Positions 20,568-32,231 of a DNA stretch of 64,000 nucleotides are shown piece after piece. Origin of the DNA: Rosa chinensis (lineage: Eukaryota; Streptophyta; Magnoliopsida; Rosales; Rosaceae); the NCBI RefSeq assembly GCF_002994745.2, contig NC_037092.1, positions 89,194,398-89,258,397 on the forward strand. Reading direction: 5' to 3'. The notes beneath the pieces are model-generated. The model had not been told where the DNA came from, did no database searches, and was given only the letters and a program-made list of their open reading frames with translations. The stretch's first letter is position 1; the number at the start of each line of letters is the position of its first letter. A program made the position numbers and the translations under genes.

Positions 20568-21476
20568 AGCTACAGGTGAAGAATAAGCACCAAAATAGCA
20601 ACTATATAACTTTTGACTTTGTCAAAAGCTACTTTTGCTTTTCAAAAAGGGAGAAAAAGACATTTCACCTACTGTCTTTATGCTTTCCCCATCCAACCTC
20701 CATCATCAGGAGCACTCAGGAAAGCAGAAGAGTCACGGAGTTATTCTGTATATTGTGATATTTTGAATTCTAGTTTGAGTTCCGCTCCCTATATATGGAG
20801 CTTTAGTTTCAGTTGTTAGGCATTCGAAAAGAGAGACAGAAACAAAATCATAAAAATTGAGCAGAAGAGTTTTCTCTCAAATAGTATAGCAGTGTGCTTC
20901 CCTTCCTGTCTAGTGTGAAGTAGTGTGCTTTCATTACAAGTAAGTATCTGTTCTCATTCTTATGGATAGCTAAACAGCCTTTTGCTGTTTACCTGAGAAT
21001 GAGGCTCTGAATGTTTAACATGTATTTATATCTGAATAAATAAATTCAGATTGCTCACCCACTTCATCAAACTTTTACTTATCTGTTATATCTATAGTAT
21101 GCATGTTTATCTGTTATATGCTTGTATCCTGTAGAAATCCAAAAAGTTCTAAGTGTTACTTTTTACCAGAAAAAACTAGTTTTAAAACCTAGGATCAAGA
21201 CAAGCAGCAGTGATTCCGCATGTTAAAGTAACCGTTAGGTGAAAAACTTAGGCATGTTGAAGGCTAGTCTTGTTTTTTTTTTTTTAAGTTTTGAAATGAA
21301 GTTTTTAAAGATAAAAAGTCAATTCCAAAAAACCCAAAGGTTGACATAGGATACAAAGGGCATTATCCTGAAAAGGACTACCTCTATTAGTCTTTTCCTA
21401 AGAAAATAGTGTAATACAATAGTGTTGGGCAAATGGGCACAATACAAGGGATTTCTGGGTTTACGGGAAGAACCCC
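20568..21476 (+). promoter_or_regulatory. EVE intergenic region with pararetroviral promoter and poly(A) signal
   Basis: A TATA box (CTATATATGG, 20789-20798) is followed about 245 bases later by AATAAA (21035-21040). The spacing fits the terminally redundant pregenomic RNA of caulimovirids. The same layout recurs in copy 2 (CTATATAAAG 54011-54020, AATAAA 54279-54284). The rest, to 21476, is leader-like noncoding DNA shared with copy 2. No primer site is present on this side. Confidence 0.7.
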
Positions 21477-22638
21477 CACTACTACAAAAAGGTCATCAGA
21501 CGACGGTGGATTTGTGTTGTGTGATGACCAAGCTCACCGTGGTCTAAGTGAGTGTTGTGTGATAGTACTTTGCTCAACATAATACTAGTTTCCGTTGTGT
21601 GAATTCTGCGCAGGCATGTGCCTGGCATGGCATGGGCGGGGATGCGGCGGCACAGTCAGACAATAGAAAAGGAAATTTGCTGAGATTCATAACACACAAC
21701 AGATATAACTCATTCTTTGTTGTCTGAGATTCATGACACACGACGGATATAACTCATTTTTTGTTGTCTGAAACTAAGAACAGACAACAGATATAACTCA
21801 TTCTTTGTTGTCTGAGACTAATAATAGACAACGAATATAACTTAATATTTGTTGTCTAAGGTAAGTAACACACAACTAAAGTAAAATTATCTCCCTTGTC
21901 TATTGATTACTCAGACAATAGTGATCATTTTATTTCTGTTGTGTGTTATGAATCTCACACAACATAATTTTGTTTTCTTTTGTTGTTGGTTGTTAGTTCA
22001 CACAACAACTATATTTGGTTATCCGTTGTGTGAATATTGTAATCAAATTGGGTACCAACCAGTGACTGTTGTAGGAGAAGCCTCAATTTTGAACTCTTTT
22101 ATCATCATACAACACATGGTTTTGTCTTGTGTTGTATGACTTAACCTTTGACAACTTGGATTGCCTTAACAAATTGTATGAGGTTCTCTCATACAACATA
22201 TTCTTTTTATCAACTGTTGTGTGAACATTATAAACCAGTTGTGTGATTATTTGAGGTTGTGTTGTCTAAGCTTGCTTCTCACAACTTCTTGTGAACTGTT
22301 GTTTGTTCATTCATTACCTAGCTAGCTAGCTTGGAACAATTTTCCAGAAACAATGCAGCATATATTTTACCACAAAAACAGTACATATATTACCAAATAA
22401 ACAGTACATATAAAGCCACATTGATCCATATAATTAGTGTAACTATATAGTTGCATTTGTCAAGTACAACCAAACATCTAACTAGATAATTAAACTACTA
22501 GACAAACAAAGAAAGCATTCCTAGTCTAGCTAGACCGATGCATGAATGAATCAAAAGTTGATAATTGTTTCATGTGATATCTATCAGCACAAGCAAAATT
22601 TCATCATGCTTTCCAAAAACATCAGCTAGTGATGGCTC

Positions 22639-22914
22639 CTACACGTATCCATTAACCACAAACCTAGCCCACTCATTCCTTATCTCATCAATATCCACTT
22701 GGGTATAAACAAGGCTGCTTCTTCTCTCCCACTGAAAGGAATTCAAGTAACCCATGTCAAAATTACCATAAAAAGCTCATTGGAACACAAATAGAATAAA
22801 CAACCTTTATTGTACCTTGTTAACAAATGAAAAGTCTTTATCCTCAATGATGTCTCTCATGTATCGCATGATAAAGTAGCCACACTCCTTGTTGTTTGGT
22901 TAAGGAGGAATACC
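22639..22914 (-). pseudogene. Ulp1-like (C48) cysteine protease, last two exons
   Basis: Exon 22914-22816 encodes NNKECGYFIMRYMRDIIED, matching the (Q)x(D/E)CGxFxM block around the catalytic Cys of Ulp1/SENP proteases, and ends at an AAG|GTACAA donor. Exon 22731-22639 follows a TTTCAG acceptor and encodes YTQVDIDEIRNEWARFV, the usual C-terminal helix, then TAG. Phases match. A TAA in IPP*PNNKE, where CAA (Gln) is expected, interrupts the first exon. A further upstream exon may lie at 23363-23306 (AFRTKAKELLPDQNQDNK), with good splice sites but no diagnostic motif. Ulp1 domains often accompany plant DNA transposons. Confidence 0.75.
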
Positions 22915-24241
22915 CTAAAAGCAGTAAATCCAACATAGCGAAAACAAAAGAATCCAAAATTAATAATCATGGAACCTAATACAAAGTATGAATGTATAAC
23001 TCTGACTTCAAGAATAACAGCTGAAAAATAGATTTAAACAAGAATAACATATTTAAACAAGAAGAAACCATCAGAAGGTACAAGCTTCAACCTTGTAAAA
23101 TTAGAACTCTGAGCAGACCAAGAGCTCTAGTGAGGTTACAGTCAGTCCATCTATTAATCTGCAGAGTAGTATATCTATATACCATAGGCTTTTAGTATTT
23201 ATAAAATTAAAGTTAACTATCCAATAACAAAACCACTAGATAGCAATCATTCGAAGACAAAATAAATAACAACGAACAAATTGGGTAACAGCTAGTGATG
23301 CAAACCTTTATTATCTTGGTTTTGATCTGGGAGAAGTTCTTTTGCCTTGGTCCTAAATGCTATCTACGAGCATCATTGTATATATGAGGATAAGAGGATA
23401 TATAAAGCAAACAAACAAACAAACACAAAAAAGAAATAACTCGGTTACTCTATGAAGATCTTTTATGACTATCAGAGAACCATACTGTGATTACTACATA
23501 CATCAGCCCTTCTATTTTCAAATCTTTCATTAAGAGGGAAACAATTGTTTACAAGAACTTGTAAGTAAATATAGGACCATAATCTCTCTCTCAAGAAAAT
23601 AATATTTCCCAACTTCTCCTATCAGGTCTAGATGCATGATAAAGAAATAGCACGTATGGTTAAAAGTTCCGCTGCATTAATTTAGTTTAACGTGCCTAAT
23701 GAGGTAGTAAATCAATAGTGCTCTTTGTGCAAGTGACCAAAATATCACAGGGAAGATGGTATATACACCATCATATGTAGGATTCCAAATCAAAAAGGGC
23801 ATAGGAAGTTGACAAATAAAAACTAACATAATAGAAAACAAACATAGGGAGACGCTAAACAACATATGATAACAAAATCTCAAACATAGATGAAGGACAC
23901 ACTAAACTTCTCTGACTAGCATTCTTCAAGCAAAAGCAATATGAGTTTACATTGTGAAATGAATTCTTAGCGATAAATCCTCAATGCTCAGCTTTAGTAT
24001 GAAAGAAATATATCCATCAAGAGTTGTCATAGTTTATTGACCAAGTCAATAATGCAATCAATTGACATCCTAAAATATGGAAAGAAAAATGTACTTCACG
24101 ATGTATATTGAAGCGATTACATGTCATCCAACAAACAAACATGCCAAATAAATAGTTAATCCTTCAACAAACTAATATCACCGGTTCAATCAATCAAAGA
24201 CAATCCAATTAAAAGAACAAAATGTAAGGCATACACCTTAC

Positions 24242-24310
24242 CACTCCTCTACTGATAATTAAGATACTCCACAATGTCAAGATGACCATTAGCAGAAGCC
24301 ACGGGTAGTG
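24242..24310 (-). pseudogene. Ankyrin-repeat exon fragment
   Basis: Between a TGCAG acceptor and a GTG|GTAAGG donor, the minus strand encodes ALPVASANGHLDIVEYL, a good match to the second half of an ankyrin repeat (A..GHLDIVEYL). One extra A after the EYL codons shifts the frame and gives an immediate TAG. A single repeat in one exon is consistent with capture of an ankyrin gene piece by the transposon. Confidence 0.6.
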
Positions 24311-24799
24311 CTGCATTTAGATGTCAATTTAACTAGGTCAAACATAGTTAGATAGATAAGCTTGTATAAATGTCAACCAGAAGTATATAGTTCGTTCATA
24401 TAAAGATTAATATCACCATCTGAATTTTTAAATGTCAACCATAAGTATATAGTTCGTGCATGAATAACTAAATGTTTATGTTGTTTCTATGCACACATAT
24501 TCTAATGGACAAAGAAGAAGTTTGATGTAAACCCAATAGAAAAAACATACCACTTTAATCCTTGAGCTACAGATTCAAACTTATTTAAGATCCAAATAAG
24601 CCTATAAAAGCCCATATAAGTTTTAAATGGCAGCACAAGGCCTTAAGACTTATTTCAGATTCAAAGAAGCTCAGACCAAGCAAAAAAAGAAACTAAGGAG
24701 TTGCTTCTTCAGTCCAGACCATACTCGAGAGACAAGAACAACAAATAAAAGTACTTGAAATTTAAAAAGCATCTCAGAAGTTGATTACTAGGTTGTCCG

Positions 24800-24988
24800 G
24801 ACTACATTCTTTATCCCATATCTGCAAAGGTTTGCTCCTAATTATCCAGAAAAATACACAGCTTAAGCATCAAAATTACAACAAGTATGATAAACGAAAA
24901 CTAAAAACACAAGAGTGAAAGACGATGAGGCATACCCAAGGCTGCATAGAATGGAGAGAAACCCAGATTGGAATGTGTTCTTGAACAT
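24800..24988 (-). pseudogene. CFAP20/BUG22-like gene fragment (exons 1-2)
   Basis: Exon 1 (24988-24936) starts at ATG and encodes MFKNTFQSGFLSILCSL, the conserved N-terminus of CFAP20-family proteins, which usually have Tyr at the Cys position. Exon 2 starts at 24837 after TTAG and encodes SKPLQIWDKE, the next conserved block; the split Gly codon is restored exactly across the intron. Homology ends right after WDKE, where the family continues with Val. CFAP20 is a cilia/flagella-associated protein also conserved in land plants. Two correct exons with the intron retained show DNA-level capture, not a processed copy. Confidence 0.7.
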
Positions 24989-24999
24989 ATTTAACTTGC

Positions 25000-27140
25000 T
25001 TCTAAGTCAAGCTGCAATCAAAGCCATTTACACAATGAGCCATTTGAATGATAGAAAAAGGGTAAATAAAACTACAGTAACAAGGTAATAGTTGGATCTA
25101 ATATCTAGTCCATCTCATTAGAAACAAAAAAAGAAAAGAAAACAAACAAACAAAAAGGTGTCAAGAAACTACTTTTGGGGTAAATTTCTGCCAACCTAGT
25201 CAACTATGGACAACGAAAATCACTAGACTCCTTTTGCTAGATAGCACATTCTATGTAAATTCATGTAAAACTATAATATAGTTTAAAGATAGAACTCATC
25301 ACACAAATTTTAATGGCCCATATCATTAATACTCTTATATAGTTATGTGGCAAAATCATACAGCTTTCATTTGTGTTTTCTGCAATGTAAAGTATCAAAT
25401 TATCACTGCAACCTAAGGGCCTGAATGGAAATGAGATAATATAGTTTGAAACAAACCCTAAAAGCTTAACAACTAGATTGAATGCAATTCCTAAGTAAAG
25501 CTCCAACAATTCAAATTTATACAATTGATTAAACAATTCCAATCTGCCTCTCCTACAATGGTAGAACGATCAAACACGAGTTATTTGACGCAAAAAACTA
25601 CAATTGACCCTCATAAAAAGTATAACAAAAAAGAAAAAGAGAGGTACCATCATCCGAAGAACCATTGCAAGGAGAAGAGCCCTGTGATTTCGTTGAGTTT
25701 TCAACATGTCCTTGACCAATAGAACAAAAGCTCATTAAGTATTCAGATACAATCTCAATTCAAGTAACTGCAATGAGTTCTGATAATGCATATATGATCA
25801 GCTTTTTGGTTAATGAAACTATGACTGCTCTAGATACTCATATATAAACTAAACAGAGGACAAAAATGAAGAGACAACACCATCTATTGAATGCTTTCCA
25901 GGCATCAAGCTCTGCTTCTCTATAGCAACACTGAAATCAAATTAAAATTTTAAGTCTGGACTTTTTTCTTTTCCTGCAATTATTGGCAATTAAACACGAC
26001 ATTAAAGAAAAAGAGTGAATGCCCAGAAGAGGAAGAGTGACGAAGCTTGAAGAGGGAAGCGCGAGACTAAAGGTAAATTCTAGATTAACTAACACACATC
26101 TTCAGTATCATTTCCTCTCAATTCCATTAATCACAACACAAAATCCAAAATGAACACATCAATTAAAACTTGACCAAAAAAGCACCATACTTCAAAAAAG
26201 AAGGAAGAGATAAGCTAGTACATACCTTCTGGAGGTGGCCTTGCTGATCCAGATTCGGCATCAAAATGCTCTCGTAGGCCTCGTTCCCTCCGTCCTTCAC
26301 CGGCGACGCCTTGTCGTTCAGCCCAAACTGGTGGAGCCTGGACGACGACCGACACGAAATGAATCTGTTGCTGCACATCGAGGTCTTCGACGAAGACGAC
26401 TAGAGGCTCGAGATTCCCCAAACGAGTCGAGTCGCAGATGGCTAGACTCAACCAGTCTCAACGCCAGAAGAATCGGAAATTTAAACTCTCCGGGTTGTTG
26501 CTCATCTCACTACTGCTTGATTACTTGGAACCTTAGAATGTTCAATTCGCAATCCGATTTTTTCAATTGAGGAAAAATTTGGTATGGAATTCAAAAAATT
26601 GAGAGGAAAATGGGGAAAATTGAGGGATTGAATTAGTGGTTTGGATTAGAAGTGAGGAGGGCACAAGAATTTCATTTTGTCTAAGAAACGGAAGATAAAG
26701 TGGTAAAAAAGATGACTGAGAGGGTTGAGAGCTGATCGAGAGAGGTTTTGTTTTCTTTCTTTCTATAGAATTGGAGAAACTGAAGAGTCTTCTGCATCTC
26801 TTTGGATTTGGTGGCGAGGAGGAGAGAGAAAGTGGATCTAGGGCACTCTATCTCCTCCATTGCTAAAGAGGATTTGGATTTCAAGAGATAAAGAATAGAA
26901 GCAAGGAAGTTGGGGTAGGCGGACCTAGGAGTGGAGGAGGCAGTGAGAGAAGGCTTGGCTAGTGACGACATCTTCCTGGAGAGGAAGGTGGCGAAGGTGT
27001 GAGGGAAAGGATAAAGTGAGAGATAAGGGAGTATTGAGAGAGAGGGCAAGAGAGAGAGAGTCGGGGAAGACAGAGAAGTTTATTGAAACGTGGTCGTGGG
27101 AAAGCTAGTGATTTTTATTGTATTTTTTATTTTAAGTCTG
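25000..27140 (-). other. Interior of 6.2-kb CACTA upstream of the CFAP20 fragment
   Basis: Open minus-strand stretches occur at 26163-26451 and 26681-27049. One (LHQFGLNDKASPVKDGGNEA ... DQQGHLQK) ends at a K|GTATGT donor, so it may be a captured exon. I cannot assign the proteins. A GA-rich tract near 27040-27060 resembles a plant 5' leader. Confidence 0.3.
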
Positions 27141-27678
27141 TTAGACAACGTATGGTTAAGAATCTGTTGTGTGAATGTATATAGGTAAAAATTTAGACAA
27201 ACAAGGGGAGGGAAAATTGCCGTCTATGCCTACATATATTTGATTTGAGTGAAAATTTGCCGCGCTCTGCAACCAAGTTCCATGATCAAACAACAAATCT
27301 TTAACAATCTGTTGTACAAATTTGTGCATCTTGCACAAGGTACACCTAGTAGGATTTTTTGAACTTCACACAACATTCAATCACACAACGAATAAGAAAA
27401 AACTGTTGTGTGTAGAGTTCAAATTCCATATTGGTGAGCTTGTTCTGAGAGGGAATTATGAGCTCAGAATGGAGGGAAATCAGCTTCCCATTTACATAAC
27501 AGAAAAGTCTTAACTCAGTTGTGTGATATCTTCCTAATTTTTTTTTTTCAATTTGCTTACATTCACACAACAGAAACAGAATCGTATCGTTGTCTGACAG
27601 AATTTGTGTTAACACACAACAGCGGATTTCTGTTCCATTATGTGATGAGTGTTATGTGTTTCGATTTTTGTAGTAGTG

Positions 27679-28042
27679 CCCTTATTTTATTAATGGTAAT
27701 TGGTCGTCCCTGGTCGTCCAATTACCATTAATTAAAAATAAAAGCATCAAAAGACAACGGACTAAAGCAAAACAAAGAATAAGCGCACTAAATTGTATAT
27801 ATTATTAATAGCATAGTAAAAAGAAATGATCTAGGTATCTTGACGCATCTTTATATTAATGATGGACCAATTCTTTATAATACTTAGTCATAGACTAGAT
27901 TGATTGATTGAGAATTGGCCAAGCTAGTGGACCACCAAGTCTACCACTTTGTGAATTTCTTGGATGAAGGATGCAAGTGACTGCAGGGAATTATTACGCT
28001 ATTAATAGACTCAAATTCTTCAGCCATGCAATTAATATCACA
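27679..28042. other. Unassigned spacer with a 15-bp perfect hairpin
   Basis: No coding signal is seen. Bases 27689-27703 and 27718-27732 are perfect inverted complements (stem ATTAATGGTAATTGG, 14-base loop). The first 20 bases continue the EVE-linked sequence interrupted by the CACTA element (compare 54733-54750). Confidence 0.5.
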
Positions 28043-28955
28043 AAAGGTTCGTTGTATATGGAACTTCCATATATATACTCTTTTTTTTTTTTCTCTTTTT
28101 AAAAAAAAAGATGAAAGGATTTCATTCCTACCCTCATGGTGACTCGAACCCATGACCTCGATCACTAGGCCAAAAAATCAATCAGACAACACATATCAGA
28201 CGACAGCAAACATTTTAACTGTCGTCTGAAATAATCAGACGACAGCAAGAATTTTTATGTCGTCTGAATTTTTGAATCAGACAACAGTTGTTACATTGCT
28301 GTTGTGCAATTGTAATTCAGACAATGGTTATTTTTTCGATGTTGTCTGAATCGATTACATTGGTATTGTCCAAGATTAATTAACACAATGGTTGAGAAAA
28401 GATGTTGTCTGATTGTTTTAATCACACAACAGTTATTACTTCTCTGTTGTGCAATTACTATTAACACAATGGCTGAAAAAGATGTCGTCTGATTGTTTTA
28501 ATTCACACAACAGTTTTTAGTTGTCTGTTGTGTCACTCTCCTTCAGACAATGTATTTGAATTGATGTTGTCTAAGTTTTAAGGTTCAATATATGCTGGCG
28601 CCTTTCTTAATTGACTTTAACACTTCGCAAAATTTTCAATTTTTCACTTCCCACCATTCAACCAAAACCCGAGCTCGTGCTTCTCTCTCTCAAAATCACT
28701 TTTCATCTCCCCGAGCTCACCAACCATCTATCTCTCCCACTCTCCCTCTCGGCTCTCTCTCTTCCACTCAACAAAACTATCTCTCTCCTTTCACAGCAAC
28801 CATCTTTTTCCTTCACCAAATTGGTTGAACATCTCTATTTCCAATGTAAGTAAATCTCCAAACCCTATATTTCTGATGTGGGTTTTGTAATTTGGGGGTT
28901 TTTAATTGGGAGACCCAGAATTTCATATCGAAGACCAGCTAGAACACGAGCTCGG

Positions 28956-28956
<1 letters not shown>

Positions 28957-29008
<52 letters not shown>
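28957..29008. repeat. (CT)26 microsatellite
   Basis: An uninterrupted CT dinucleotide run of 52 bases lies in the 5'-UTR-like part of the 4.2-kb CACTA element. Confidence 0.95.
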
Positions 29009-29010
<2 letters not shown>

Positions 29011-29589
29011 CACGGCCGCACGACGCCTTTTCTTTCTTCAACGGTGACGCCGTGATGGACTGACAGTGCGCAGTGAGTCTGGGTTTCTGTTTCTCTTAAT
29101 TTCTGCTTCTGGGTCTTCACTCTTCAATCGATTTATGGCTTCCTCTTAATTTCTGCTTCTGGGTATTCAATTTTCAGTCTTCAAGTCTGGGTTTGGCTCA
29201 AACTCTACTAGGTGAAGCAACTTCGATTTCAGTTTTCGACTCGATTTCGAAAACTTCAAGCTTGGTAAGTTGCTGCCATCTTTCTTGCTTCAATTTCTAG
29301 GTTCGAATTGCATCTGTTACTTTTGCTATATGTTATACATATGACTGATATGAGATGAAAATTGGATATGTGATCTGTTTTGTCCTTCTGGATTTCTGGG
29401 TTTGAATTGCATCTGTCACTTTTTGCCTTTCTGTTTTGACTTGTGACTTGAAAATTTGAAATTGAATTGCATTTGTAGACTTGTATCTGTTTTGGTAAAG
29501 CATTGAATTGTTTGATGTATTGGTTTTGGATCCCATATCGTAGATTTTGAAGATTGTATCTTTAGTTATGTATTTGTTTTGTATCTCTT

Positions 29590-29967
29590 TTGCGACTGTT
29601 GCGGTTGCCACTGCCAGTTTTGGAATATTTGAAAAAAAGAGGTAGTGCTCTATTGTGCTCTGCCAGTTTTGGTCTTTTGGATGGACACAAAGGGCTTGCT
29701 AATTCACAATGCATTCCAATGTCAAACTGGCGACAATTGTTACGTGACAAAGGCATTTGCATAAAGTCGTACCAAGATCACAATCTTGGTGGGGCTAAGA
29801 GAATATTAAATCTGTTCATTACTCAACCTAATGAAATGCCAAAAATAGTAGATTATAGAGAAGAGACCTCCTATGACAAGTATCTGACTTTGAAAATACT
29901 CTATGATAATGAGTACTTGTCTGTGTCAATTCTTCAAAGTCTTCCATTCAGCACCGACCTCATCTAA
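29590..29967 (+). other. Unassigned open frame inside the 4.2-kb CACTA element
   Basis: A 125-codon open stretch contains SNWRQLLRDKGICIKSYQDH and later SYDKYLTLKILYDNEYLSVS. Composition is protein-like, but I recognise no family. It may be a captured exon or a transposon remnant. Another exon-like piece, VEKYKAANQQTIFTLEE, lies at 31002-31052 between a TACAG acceptor and a GAG|GTATGT donor. Confidence 0.3.
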
Positions 29968-31961
29968 CATCAGCTGTACTCCCAACTAATAATATAGTAC
30001 AGCTTTTATATAGGGCATGATGGTATTCAACTATTTCTCTTGTGATTAATTTGATTTTTCTTGTTGAACATCTCACATATTTGTATGCACTGTGATAATT
30101 TGGAAAATGAAAATGAAAACTTAATTATTGCATTACTGTGAAACAAAGTGGTACATATAAGGCAGAGAAGCTCAAGAAAGTTTGTTGATTCAGTTTCTGT
30201 GAGATCGAAAAAATGCTTACCTTGATACACAATTCTTTCTTCTAATTTGGAGTCTTGGACTTTCACAAGTGATATCTTGTCATGTTTCCAGCTCTGTATT
30301 TGGTCCATACTTTCCTTTAAGGTTAGTTATTTTTTCATTATCTGTGCATGGCCTCAATGTAGTTTCCTGATTTCTAATTTTTTGTGCTTTGGGACAGATT
30401 TCACCCCTCTATGCATACCAGATTTTCCCTTCTCATTCAAAGTAATGAAAATATTATAAATGAATGTGAAGGACTCCATAATTTATGTTCCTTGATCTAT
30501 GGCTGGTGCCTTGTCTCTGGGAAGAAATTCCAAACTGGGCATTTCTTCCACAAGTTGACTATTAAAAGTTGATCATGATCTTATTCTTCTTGATACCGTG
30601 CAATATAGAGGTACCCTGCAATATTGTGCTCTGTTGTGCAGAACCTAAAGGGGCGACGATGATCTTATTCTTTTTTCTTATTTATTTCTATTGAAAATGG
30701 GGCCACTAGGCTTCTGATGTTTAGATTTACATTTATCTTTCTTTTCTAGAAGGATGGTTTTTCAAGATATACAATACTAGTATTTAACCGATTCACTCAT
30801 CTCTGCATTATCATATGCAGTTTCTTACCAAGGGTTAACAGAAGGATCGATGTACTTAAAGCAGCTGGTGCATTGTTAGTTTTGTGTTTTTTTTTTTGGT
30901 ATAAGGGCTTAATTGAGTTTGGGTTTCGATGTTTGGAAGTGATGAAAGATGACTTGAAAACTTGTCTGCAATGGTAAATTTTTGTTCTTTTTTCTTGTAC
31001 AGGTTGAAAAATACAAGGCTGCTAATCAACAGACAATATTTACATTGGAAGAGGTATGTTTAGAGTCTCACTACGTTACCTGTGTATAGATGCCTATCCT
31101 TTCCTGCATTCACGTGAATTGTGGTTCAATTGAAACAAGCCATTTTGGTTTATGTTGTTGTCTTACTTGCTGGAATGAGACCATATATAATATTGATTCC
31201 TTAGGACAGATGAAGCGCTACATATCCATGTCACTTTCCTTTTTTCATCTAATAATTGGATGGCTATGGCAATTACAATGGTGCTAGAGTGAACTTAGAA
31301 TATTGGCCCAAGATATGATATGCCAGATCAAAATAATTCAATTCCCTCTCAGGTGATTTCTGCAAAATATAGTACTCTGTTGTCATTGTTAATCAAATAT
31401 TGATTCTGCATATGCTTGTACTGGAGGTAGATACTTATGCTTCTAATACAAGTCTGCTTCTTCTTATGTGCCGCCTGAAGTGGCATGCTTTAGTTGGAGG
31501 CAACTTACATACTAAAGAATCAATTACTTGGTAGTTTTACATCTGTAAATGAGAGGAGGAGGTTGTTGATCAATTGGGAACTAGCAGTTCTTCAAGACTT
31601 GGTTGGTTTCAACATTTCAGTAAATGTTGTTAGAGAACTAGTTCTGTTGATGTAATGACTTTGTTGGATATATGGATGAATGTATCAGATTTTTACATAA
31701 ATGAATGTGTTTCGGATGTGATGTCATTTTGAATGTATATTAGACCATTCAATCCAGCTAAAAACTATTATGCAATAATTGATCATCACAAAATGCATAA
31801 CAAAACTGTTGTATGAGCCATCTAACTACAATGCTATAAAGACTAAAAGAACGAGAAAGTCATTGTCCAGCAAAACAACAAACAACAGTTTTTTGAAGAA
31901 ATCTGTAGTATCAATAATGGATAGACAATGGGATTTGCAAGTAAATATTGTCTGACCAAGC

Positions 31962-32231
31962 CTTCAGACAACAGCAAGCATATAAGCCCCTGTTGTCTGG
32001 CACAGCCTTCAGACAATAGTAAGTATATAAGCTGCTGTTGTCTGACCAAGCCTTCAGACAACAGCAAGTATATAAGTCGCTGTTGTCTGACCAAGCCTTC
32101 AGACAACAGCAAGCATATAAGCCCCTGTTGTCTGACCAAGCCTTCAGACAACAGCATGCATATAAGCCCCTGTTGTCTGGCACAGCCTTCAGAAAACAGT
32201 AAGTATATAAGCCGCTGTTGTTCTTCTTGGT
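31962..32231. repeat. 45-bp tandem repeat, six units, each able to form a hairpin
   Basis: Units start at 31962, 32007, 32052, 32097, 32142 and 32187, an exact 45-base spacing. Each contains CAGACAACAG ... CTGTTGTCTG, an inverted pair of 10 bases around about 15 bases. Because 45 is a multiple of 3, both strands give long artificial ORFs. The array is subterminal in the CACTA element, where transposase-binding repeats are expected. Confidence 0.9.

Larger units (their letters stand above)
12606..21476 (+). mobile_element. Caulimoviridae-like endogenous pararetrovirus, copy 1
   Basis: Features in order: a leader with an iMet primer site (13185-13196), a coiled-coil ORF, a movement protein, coat protein with zinc knuckle, a Cys-rich domain, aspartic protease, RT, RNase H, a C-terminal domain, then a TATA box and poly(A) signal. 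No integrase and no LTRs are present. From 14163 to 20567 everything lies in one frame, once an 819-bp CACTA insertion plus its 3-bp TSD (822 bases, frame-neutral) is set aside. That frame carries eight nonsense codons: 14766, 15393, 15999, 16563, 17040, 17103, 18762, 20118. The copy is a decayed, non-functional relic. A few bases of the same unit continue beyond the CACTA element at 27682. Confidence 0.87.
21477..27678 (-). mobile_element. CACTA (En/Spm) element, 6.2 kb, TSD CCC, carrying gene fragments
   Basis: The termini are CACTACTACAAAAA (21477) and TTTTTGTAGTAGTG (ending 27678), flanked by CCC on both sides. Subterminal zones (about 21500-22310 and 27140-27660) hold many copies of CAGACAAC, GTTGTCTG, CACACAAC and GTTGTGTG in both orientations. 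I find no TNP2/TNPD transposase domain, so it appears non-autonomous. The interior reads on minus as a chain of exon fragments with splice sites: CFAP20-like, ankyrin-like and Ulp1-like. Between them the DNA is AT-rich and intron-like. Confidence 0.88.

Noticed and set aside
12606..21476. An infectious, replication-competent endogenous virus
   Set aside because: Both copies carry many stops and frameshifts, and copy 2 lacks its 5' third; neither could produce virus as it stands.
21477..27678. A normal host gene made of the Ulp1, ankyrin and CFAP20 exons
   Set aside because: The exons belong to unrelated families, carry lesions, and lie within exact CACTA ends and a 3-bp target duplication.
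28592..28853. Two overlapping Ser/Pro/Leu-rich ORFs in the 4.2-kb CACTA
   Set aside because: They lie in a CT-rich, 5'-UTR-like stretch, and composition alone explains the open frames.
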